Below are positions 57,918-64,000 of a DNA stretch of 64,000 bases, one piece after another. The DNA is from CAWGOF01 sp963824225. GTDB taxonomy: Bacteria > Acidobacteriota > Polarisedimenticolia > Polarisedimenticolales > Polarisedimenticolaceae. Under the pieces are notes generated by a model that saw only the letters and a list, made by a program, of their open reading frames with translations, ran no database searches and was not told the origin of the DNA. The stretch covers positions 310,001-374,000 of the forward strand of contig CAWGOF010000003.1 of the NCBI GenBank assembly GCA_963824225.1, in the 5' to 3' direction. Made by a program: the position numbers and the translations under genes. Position 1 is the first letter of the stretch; the number at the start of each line of letters is the position of its first letter.

Positions 57918-59543
57918 ATGGGCGATCGCAGACTCCTCGCACGGGCGGCGCTCCTCGGGCTCGGACTGGCGCTGGTCCTCGGCTGCTCGGGTCCGCGAGC
58001 GCCCGCCGCCGCGGCGGCGGCCGCCGAGCCGGACGCGTCCGATCCCCCACGCCGCGGCGGCACGGCGGTCCTGGGCAGCATCTCGGACGTCGACGCCTGG
58101 AACGAATACGTGTCGCAGCAGTCGTTCGCGGCGGGGCTGTTGCGCCGGATCTTCCTGCGCCTCGCGCAGGACACCGGCCAGGGCGTCGAGACGGCGCAGG
58201 GCTTCGAGCCGCTCCTCGCCGAGTCGTGGACCCGCTCGGCCGATGGGCGGGCCCTGACGTTCCGGCTGCGCGACGCGCGCTGGAGCGACGGGACGCCGGT
58301 GAGCGCCGAAGACGTGCGATTCACCTGGCGCGCCCAGACCTCGCCGGCGGTCCCGTGGGTCGGCGCGGCGAGCAAGGCGCGCATCCGGGACGTCGTGGTC
58401 CTCGACCCGCGGACCGTGCGGTTCGAGTTCGACGGGCCGTACCCGTATCAGCTGGCCGACGCGGTCGAGGGCGGCATCGTGCCGCAGCACGTGTTCGGTC
58501 GAGTGCCGTTCGAGGCCTGGGCCACGCACGACTGGTCCGCGGACCGGATCGGCTCGGGTCCCTTCGTCCTGGCGCGCCACGTCCCGCAGCAGGAGATCGA
58601 GCTCGAGCGCAACCCGTTCTACTTCGTCCCCGACCGACCGCTCCTCGATCGCGTGGTCGTGCGCATCGCCGCCGACGACACGAGCCTGGTGACGCAGCTC
58701 GAGACGGGCGAGATCGACTGGCTCGATGGCGTCCCGGCCCGCGAAGCCCAGCGGCTCGGAACGCCGGGCACGGCGGTCCGGCTCGTGGCGTTCGATCAGT
58801 CGCGCTACGACTTCATCGGCTGGAACGGCGCACGTGAGCCGTTCGACGATCCCGAGGTCCGGCGCGCGCTGACGCAGGCGATCGATCGCGAAGCCCTGGT
58901 GGACGAGATGCTGTTCGGCTTCGGGCGCGTGAGCCGCGGACCGCTACCGAGCGCAGCCTGGGGCGCCGACCGCGCGCCCGCCGCGTGGGCCTACGATCCC
59001 GGCGCCGCACGCGCCGCACTCGCCGCGCGGGGCTTCGACGGTGCCACGCGGCCACTGGCGTTCGAGCTCGTGACGAACGCCGGCAACCGGATGCGCGAGG
59101 AGATGACGGTCAAGATCCAGGAGCAGCTCGCGCGCATCGGCGTGCGCGTCACCGTGCGCACGCTCGAGATGAAGACGCTGCGCCAGGAGGTCGCCCGCGG
59201 CGCGTACGACGCGTATCTCGGCGGCTGGACGTTCACGGGCAAGGTCGACCTGGCGTCGCTGTTCGCCTCGGACCGCGTTCCGCCGGCAGGGCTGAACGTC
59301 GTGCGCTATCGCGCGCCCGAGGTCGACCGAGAGATCGGCCGCCTCGATCGGGCCACGTCGGGCGCGGAGATGGTCGCGCCGCTCCTCGAGATCCAGCGCC
59401 GGATCCACGACGATGCACCGTACACGTTCCTGTACGAGCCCCGGCGGGTCGCAGGCTATGGCGCACGGCTGCGCGGCGTCGTCGTGGACGTTCCCACCGA
59501 TCCCCTGGCCCGCCTCGACCGGTTCTGGGTCGAGGCGTCCTGA
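57918..59543 (+). CDS. ABC transporter peptide-type substrate-binding lipoprotein
   Basis: A 541-residue SBP_bac_5 family lipoprotein. The signal ends LVLGC (lipid Cys near residue 23). Family blocks: AESWTRSADGRALTFRLRD, WSDGTPVSAEDVRFTW, GSGPFVLARHVPQQEIELER, NPFYFVPDRPLLD and DDPEVRRALTQAIDREAL. It would capture oligopeptides or similar solutes for the two following permeases. The class also binds nickel and opines, so the substrate is unknown. Confidence 0.93.
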   Translation: MGDRRLLARAALLGLGLALVLGCSGPRAPAAAAAAAEPDASDPPRRGGTAVLGSISDVDAWNEYVSQQSFAAGLLRRIFLRLAQDTGQGVETAQGFEPLLAESWTRSADGRALTFRLRDARWSDGTPVSAEDVRFTWRAQTSPAVPWVGAASKARIRDVVVLDPRTVRFEFDGPYPYQLADAVEGGIVPQHVFGRVPFEAWATHDWSADRIGSGPFVLARHVPQQEIELERNPFYFVPDRPLLDRVVVRIAADDTSLVTQLETGEIDWLDGVPAREAQRLGTPGTAVRLVAFDQSRYDFIGWNGAREPFDDPEVRRALTQAIDREALVDEMLFGFGRVSRGPLPSAAWGADRAPAAWAYDPGAARAALAARGFDGATRPLAFELVTNAGNRMREEMTVKIQEQLARIGVRVTVRTLEMKTLRQEVARGAYDAYLGGWTFTGKVDLASLFASDRVPPAGLNVVRYRAPEVDREIGRLDRATSGAEMVAPLLEIQRRIHDDAPYTFLYEPRRVAGYGARLRGVVVDVPTDPLARLDRFWVEAS

Positions 59544-59555
59544 CCCGCAAGCGCC

Positions 59556-60542
59556 GTGCTGGCCTACGCCCTGAGGCGCGCCGCGGTCGTCGTGCCGTTC
59601 GTGATCGCCGCGGCGACGCTCGTGTTCGTGCTGCTCGAGGCCGCACCCGGCGAGCCCGCGGACCTGCTGCTCGGCGATCGGCCGGTGCCCCCCGAGGTCC
59701 GCGAGCGCGTGGAGCGCGTGTACGGTCTCGACCGCGATCCGGTCGAGCGCTACGCGGCCTGGCTCTCGAGCCTCGCACGGGGCGACCTCGGCTGGTCGTA
59801 CACCCGTGCGCGCCCCGTCGTGCGGCTCCTCGGGGACGCCCTGCCGGCCACGCTCCTGCTCACCGGGACCGCACTGCTCGTGCAAGCGCTCTTCGGCGTC
59901 ACGATCGGCGTGGTCTGCGCGGGGACGCGGCGCCGCGGCGTCGATCGCGGGCTCTCGGCCGGAGCGTTGCTCTTCGCGTCGATGCCCGTGTTCTGGGTCG
60001 GCCTCGTCGCGATCCTCCTCTTCGCCTATCGCCTGCCGATCCTCCCCGCCGCCGGGTTGCGCTCGCCGGGCCTCGATCCGGCCTCGGCGATCGCCGGCGC
60101 CGCGGACGTCCTACGGCATCTGATCCTTCCGGCCGCGGTCCTCGGTCTGACCTCCGCGGCGACGCTCAGCCGCTTCGTCCGGGCGAGCGTCGCCGACGCC
60201 CTCGCTCAGGGCTTCGTTCGCGCTGCGCGGGCCCGGGGCCTCGGGGAACGTCGCACGCTCCTGGCCCACGCCCTGCGCAGCGGGCTCGGCTCGGTGCTCA
60301 GCCTCACCGCGCTGTCGCTCCCGGTCCTCGTTTCTGGCTCGCTCGTCGTCGAGGTCGTGTTCGCGTGGCCCGGGATCGGGCGGCTGACCTACGAGGCGAT
60401 CCAGGCCAAGGATGTCCCGGTCGTGCTCGGAACGACCCTGCTCTCGGCGACGGTCGTCGCCGTCGGGAGCCTGGGAGCCGACCTCGGTCTCGCGGCGCTC
60501 GATCCGCGCGTGCGGATCGCCGGCCCGGCGCCCGCGCCGTGA
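59556..60542 (+). CDS. ABC transporter permease, DppB/OppB type
   Basis: A 328-residue permease with an N-terminal helix, the conserved long periplasmic loop (VYGLDRDPVERYAAWLSSL, RGDLGWSYTRARPV) and the EAA loop (RFVRASVADALAQGFVRAAR, ARGLGERRTLLAHALR). The GTG start is 12 nt after the binding protein. It overlaps the next permease as GTGA. Confidence 0.93.
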   Translation: MLAYALRRAAVVVPFVIAAATLVFVLLEAAPGEPADLLLGDRPVPPEVRERVERVYGLDRDPVERYAAWLSSLARGDLGWSYTRARPVVRLLGDALPATLLLTGTALLVQALFGVTIGVVCAGTRRRGVDRGLSAGALLFASMPVFWVGLVAILLFAYRLPILPAAGLRSPGLDPASAIAGAADVLRHLILPAAVLGLTSAATLSRFVRASVADALAQGFVRAARARGLGERRTLLAHALRSGLGSVLSLTALSLPVLVSGSLVVEVVFAWPGIGRLTYEAIQAKDVPVVLGTTLLSATVVAVGSLGADLGLAALDPRVRIAGPAPAP

Positions 60543-61597
60543 CCCGGAGAGCCGTGCGCTCGGCCGCGAGCTTCCTCGGGGGCATCGCGCTCCTCGCCGG
60601 CGCCGCGCCGTGGCTCCCGCTGCGCGATCCCGCGGCGCAGCCGGACACGCTCGTGCTGCGCGATCGTCCGCCTCTCGCTCGGGTCGACCTCGTGCATCTG
60701 GCCGATGGCCGATCGATCTATGCCGATGCGGTCGAACGGCGCGACGACGGCTCGATCGAGCTGCGACGGGGAACCGTCACGGTCTCGATCGACCCGCGCG
60801 AGCTCGCGCGGGGGGGGCACGTCCGCCCGCTCTACGTGCTCGGAACCGACCGCTACGGCCGCGACGTGCTGAGTCGGCTCGTCTGGGGCGCCCGGGCGTC
60901 GCTCGCCGTCGGGCTGCTCGGCGCCGCGATCGCGATCGGATTCGGGACGACGATCGGCCTCCTCGCCGGAGCCTCGCGCGCCGCCGTCGACGGTTGGCTG
61001 ATGCGCGGCACCGATCTGTTCCTCTCCGTGCCACGCCTGTTCCTCGCGCTCCTGCTCGTTGCGCTGTGGCGCCCGTCGATCGCCACGACGGTGCTCGTCC
61101 TCGGCGCGACGACGTGGATGACCGCGGCCCGCCTCGTGCGTGCCGAGGTGCTCGCGCTCCGCGAGCAGGGGTTCGTCGACGCAGCGCGGGCCCTCGGCGC
61201 TGGACGTCTCCGCGTCGGCCTCGTGCACCTCCTGCCGGCCGCGGCCACGCCCGTGTTCGTCGAAGGGCCGCTGCGCGTCGGCGACACGATCCTGCTCGAG
61301 GCCGCGCTCTCGTTCCTCGGCCTGGGGGTCCTGCCGCCCACGCCGTCGTGGGGCAACCTCGTGGCCGACGGGCGGTCGAACCTCCTCGGCGCGTGGTGGG
61401 TCTCGACCGCCGCCGGCCTGGCGATCGCTTGCACCGTGCTCGCCCTGTCGGTCGTCGCCGAGGGGTTGCGGTCGCCGGTCGGTGCCTCGTCGGCCGCGCC
61501 GGGCCGCGAGGCCGGCGCTCCCCGTGCGCTAGAATCCCGGAGCGGTCCTGGTCCGCGCGCCCGCGCGCGCCTTGTCGCCGGATCGACCGCGCGGTGA
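60539..61597 (+). CDS. ABC transporter permease, DppC/OppC type with enlarged periplasmic insert
   Basis: A 352-residue permease. After helix 1 there is a segment of about 80 residues (VDLVHLADGRSIYADAVERR, IELRRGTVTVSID) before the conserved LGTDRYGRDVLSRLVWGARA; most OppC proteins have a much shorter linker. The EAA loop is RAEVLALREQGFVDAARALG, and ALSFLGLGVLPPTPSWGNL is typical. No ATPase gene follows; the stop overlaps the aldehyde dehydrogenase start. Confidence 0.92.
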   Translation: MTRRAVRSAASFLGGIALLAGAAPWLPLRDPAAQPDTLVLRDRPPLARVDLVHLADGRSIYADAVERRDDGSIELRRGTVTVSIDPRELARGGHVRPLYVLGTDRYGRDVLSRLVWGARASLAVGLLGAAIAIGFGTTIGLLAGASRAAVDGWLMRGTDLFLSVPRLFLALLLVALWRPSIATTVLVLGATTWMTAARLVRAEVLALREQGFVDAARALGAGRLRVGLVHLLPAAATPVFVEGPLRVGDTILLEAALSFLGLGVLPPTPSWGNLVADGRSNLLGAWWVSTAAGLAIACTVLALSVVAEGLRSPVGASSAAPGREAGAPRALESRSGPGPRARARLVAGSTAR

Positions 61598-63049
61598 TGG
61601 AGCGGATCCCCAACTTTTCAGACGGCGAGCACGTTCCACCTCGCGCCAACGTCTGGCTCGACAACGTCGAGCCGGCGACCGGACGAACCTACTCGCTGGT
61701 CGCGCGCAGCGCCGCGGCGGACGTCGACGGCGCGGTCGAGGCGGCCCGGCGCGCGTGGCCCGACTGGTCGGCTCGACCAGCGGCCGAGCGCTCGCGGCTG
61801 CTCCTGGCCCTCGCGCAACGGATCGAGGACGACCTCGAGCGCTTCGCGCGCGCCGAGTCGATCGACACGGGCAAGCCGCTGGGCCTCGCGCGAGCGGTGG
61901 ACATCCCGCGCGCGGTCGCGAACTTCCGCTTCTTCGCCACGGCGATCCTGCACTGGGCCAGCGAGGCCCACGTGACGGACGGTCAGGCGCTGAACTACAC
62001 GCTGCGGCGCCCGCGGGGCGTCGTGGGCCTGATCTCGCCGTGGAACCTGCCGCTGTATCTGCTGTCGTGGAAGATCGCCCCGGCGCTGGCGACGGGGAAC
62101 ACGGCGGTGGCCAAGCCGTCCGAGCTGACGCCGATGACCGCGTACCTGCTGAGCCGAGGCGTGCGTCGACGTCGGGCTTCCGCGGGGCGTGCTGAACGTC
62201 GTCCACGGGCTCGGAGCCGAAGCCGGCGCAGCGCTCGTCGAGCACGCTGCGGTCTCGACGATCTCGTTCACCGGCGGCACGGTGACGGGCACGGGCATCG
62301 CCTGCACCGCCGCCGCGCGGCTCAAGAAGGTCACGCTCGAGATGGGCGGGAAGAACCCGAACCTCGTATTCGCCGACGCCGACCTCGACCGCGCCGTGCC
62401 CGAGAGCGTCCGCGCCGCGTTCTCGAACCAGGGGCAGATCTGCCTGTGCGGCTCGCGGATCCTGGTCGAGCGCCGGGCGTACGATGCGTTCCTCGAGCGC
62501 TTCGTCGCCCGCACGCGCGCGCTGCGGATCGGCGATCCGCTCGACCCATCGACCGACCAGGGCGCGCTCGTGTCGCGCGCGCACGCGGACAAGGTCGCGT
62601 CGTACGTCGAGCTCGCGAGGCGCGAAGGCGGATCGATCGCCTGCGGCGGTGGCCCGCCCGACGCGCTCCCCGAGCGCTGCCGCGACGGGTTCTTCCTCGA
62701 GCCGACGGTGATCACGGACCTCGCGCCGAGCTGCCGCGTGCATCAGGAGGAGATCTTCGGTCCGGTGGTCACGGTCACGCCGTTCGACGACGAGGACGAG
62801 GCCCTGGCGCTCGCGAACGACACGCCGTACGGCTTGTCCGCGACCGTGTGGACGGAGAACCTGTCGCGCGCGCACCGGCTGGCCGAGCGAATCGACGCGG
62901 GCGTCGTATGGATCAACTGCTGGCTGGTGCGCGACCTGCGGACGCCCTTCGGCGGCATGAAGGCGAGCGGCGTCGGGCGCGAGGGCGGCGAGGAGGCGCT
63001 GCGCTTCTTCACCGAGCCGCGCAACGTCTGCCTGCGCACGGGAGGCTGA
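61597..63049 (+). CDS. Aldehyde dehydrogenase, 2-aminomuconic/2-hydroxymuconic semialdehyde type (one frame break)
   Basis: About 483 residues, an NAD-dependent dehydrogenase. Blocks: GLISPWNLPLYLLSWKIAPA, AKPSELTPMTAYLLS, VLNVVHGLGAEAG, ISFTGGTVTG, catalytic Glu248 in LEMGGKNPN and nucleophile Cys282 in NQGQICLCGS. A single extra C near 62155 breaks the frame; removing it reads LSEACVDVGLPRGVLNVVHG. The N-terminus (NFSDGEHVPPRANVWLDNVE) and the RidA gene 2 nt downstream point to semialdehyde dehydrogenases of the 2-aminomuconate or meta-cleavage pathways. Exact substrate unproven. Confidence 0.87.
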
Positions 63050-63051
63050 GG

Positions 63052-63468
63052 ATGGACCCCAACGTGACGAGCGATCGCGCGCCCGAGCCGGTCGGCGCGT
63101 TCCCGCACGCCCGCCGCGTGGGGAACCTGTTGTTCCTGTCGGGGATCGGCCCCCGCGACCGGGGCCGGTGCGAGATCCCCGGAGTGACGCTCGACGACAC
63201 CGGGCGTATCGTGGCCTACGACCTCGAGATCCAGTGCCGGGCCGTGTTCCGCAACGTGCGCACGGTCCTCGAGGACGCCGGGTCGGGCTGGGACCGGATC
63301 GTCGACGTCACGGTGTTCCTGACCGACATGAAGCGCGACTTCCCGGCGTTCAACCGCCTGTGGGCCGAGCACTTCCCGTCGAGCCCCCCGGCGCGGACCA
63401 CGATCGAGGTCGGCAGCCTCCCCACGCCCATCGCGATCGAGCTGAAGGTCGTGGCGACGGTGGGCTAG
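63052..63468 (+). CDS. RidA-family protein, possible 2-aminomuconate deaminase
   Basis: A 138-residue YjgF/YER057c/UK114 protein: GAFPHARRVGNLLFLSGIGP, AYDLEIQCRAVFRNVRTVL, DVTVFLTDMKRDFPAFNRLW and ARTTIEVGSLPTPIAIELK. The PHARRVG start and partner dehydrogenase resemble AmnD-type 2-aminomuconate deaminases more than general imine-hydrolysing RidA, but the family is easily confused. A GGAGG six nt before the ATG supports the start. Confidence 0.88.
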   Translation: MDPNVTSDRAPEPVGAFPHARRVGNLLFLSGIGPRDRGRCEIPGVTLDDTGRIVAYDLEIQCRAVFRNVRTVLEDAGSGWDRIVDVTVFLTDMKRDFPAFNRLWAEHFPSSPPARTTIEVGSLPTPIAIELKVVATVG

Positions 63469-63570
63469 GCGGAAGTTCAGCGTTGCCAAGCGTTTCGCCG
63501 GGAGCGGTGGCCGACCCGGCCCAATCTGTGTATATGGTCGTCGGGCGAAAGGTCCCCCGAAATACTCAAC

Positions 63571-64000
63571 GTGCGCCCGTGGGTTGGAACTTGGGTTCTG
63601 GTGGCCGTGGTGTCCGCGGCTGCGCCGACGAGCGCCGAGCCTCCCGAGCTGCCTCCGACCGTCCGGTTCGCGAACGGTCAGACCTTGACCTGGGTCGCTG
63701 AAGCGGGTGCCGCGCGCTACAACGTCTACAAGGGCATCCTCGTCGCCGGGAGCTGGCAGTACGAACACGACTGTCTCGCGCTCGACCTCACCGGCACGTC
63801 GCTCGTCGATGCCGTGCCGCCGACGCCCGGGCATCTCTCGTACTACCTCGTGTCCCAGGAGGACGCCGCGGGCGACGAGAGTCCCCTGGGCTACGAACCG
63901 GGAGGCGCGACCGTTCCGCCCGGGTCCCCGTGCACCGACATCGACGGTGACGCGGTCTCGGACGGGATCGACAACTGCCCGGACTCGCCGAACCTCGACC
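63571..64000 (+). CDS. N-terminal part of another secreted FN3-like / TSP3 protein (runs off window)
   Basis: The frame opens at GTG 63571 with a signal peptide (WVGTWVLVAVVSAAAPTSA) and continues past the window end. An FN3-like module follows (LTWVAEAGAARYNVYKG, HDCLALDLTGTSLVDAVPP, YYLVSQEDAAGDESPLGYEP), then the first TSP3 loop (DIDGDAVSDGIDNCPDSPN). The same FN3-like module sits at the C-terminus of the giant protein and inside the Kelch protein. GTG was chosen because the signal peptide begins right there; I see no strong Shine-Dalgarno. Confidence 0.8.
   Translation, partial: MRPWVGTWVLVAVVSAAAPTSAEPPELPPTVRFANGQTLTWVAEAGAARYNVYKGILVAGSWQYEHDCLALDLTGTSLVDAVPPTPGHLSYYLVSQEDAAGDESPLGYEPGGATVPPGSPCTDIDGDAVSDGIDNCPDSPNLD

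Noticed and set aside
63469..63570. Possible riboswitch or structured leader before the last TSP3 gene
   Set aside because: I found GC-rich inverted stretches but no conserved c-di-GMP, cobalamin or other aptamer signature.

Overview
The window is about 70% GC, almost fully coding, and carries housekeeping and envelope genes typical of a Gram-negative bacterium: type IV pilus assembly pilMNOPQ, MreBCD with PBP2 and RodA, SecDF-YajC, a bifunctional Rel/SpoT and a secretin. Large secreted proteins with thrombospondin type 3 (TSP3) calcium-binding repeats, one combined with 14 Kelch repeats and a SurA-like N-terminal helical module, suggest a deep high-GC lineage such as Acidobacteriota; Myxococcota is the main alternative. 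No 16S gene is present to decide. Several genes are split by single-base frame breaks although each repaired frame reads as a complete conserved protein, which looks like a draft or metagenome assembly.

Layout. 1-5666 (+): 3' part of a giant TSP3 / beta-propeller / PKD-type secreted protein. 5663-13487 (-): pilM, pilN, pilO, pilP, pilQ, a putative lipoprotein, a small TPR protein, accB, accC. 13846-14043 (+): rpmB. 14058-16252 (-): rel/spoT. 16336-19500 (-): yajC, secD, secF. 19565-21671 (-): TPR protein and pgeF. 21764-22249 (+): acyl-CoA thioesterase. 22246-26007 (-): Kelch/TSP3 protein. 26153-35436 (-): mreB, mreC, mreD, mrdA, rodA, a radical SAM/DUF2344 fusion and rng. 35657-37108 (-): FecR-domain protein. 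37254-39182 (+): PpiD/SurA-like isomerase. 39185-41091 (-): receiver protein, dGTPase-like HD protein, A-type Fe-S carrier. 41210-41389 (+): small protein. 41391-42581 (-): kbl. 42714-42989 (+): DUF3467. 42986-46306 (-): moaB/mogA-like, pepA, UPF0200-type kinase and a secreted protein. 46399-46860 (+): DsbD-alpha-like exported protein. 46835-47867 (-): DUF2007 and a receiver-PilZ protein. 47930-48160 (+): mini-cytochrome with two CxxCH motifs. 48145-49903 (-): NUDIX and radical SAM proteins. 49947-50022 (+): tRNA-Thr(CGU). 50214-51014 (-): AIM24 family. 51067-63468 (+): OPT transporter, small secreted protein plus a 1321-aa NtrY-like histidine kinase, YkgJ-family protein, peptide-type ABC importer (binding protein and two permeases, no ATPase), aldehyde dehydrogenase and RidA. 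63571-64000 (+): start of another TSP3 protein.

How the genes work together. The largest theme is the cell envelope: pilus assembly, elongasome, Sec translocation, periplasmic folding and export of repeat-rich surface proteins. A second theme is small-molecule turnover: acetyl-CoA carboxylase subunits, 2-amino-3-ketobutyrate CoA ligase, aminopeptidase, peptide uptake, and a dehydrogenase/deaminase pair that could act on 2-aminomuconate intermediates.

Regulation seen in sequence. Sigma70-like promoters can be read before many transcription units (TTGAC or TTGCC-type -35, TANNNT-type -10). In several junctions the stop codon of the upstream gene lies inside a promoter hexamer, and five start codons lie only 6-9 nt after a -10-like box, suggesting leaderless mRNAs. 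No convincing intrinsic terminator, CRISPR array, insertion sequence or prophage was found.
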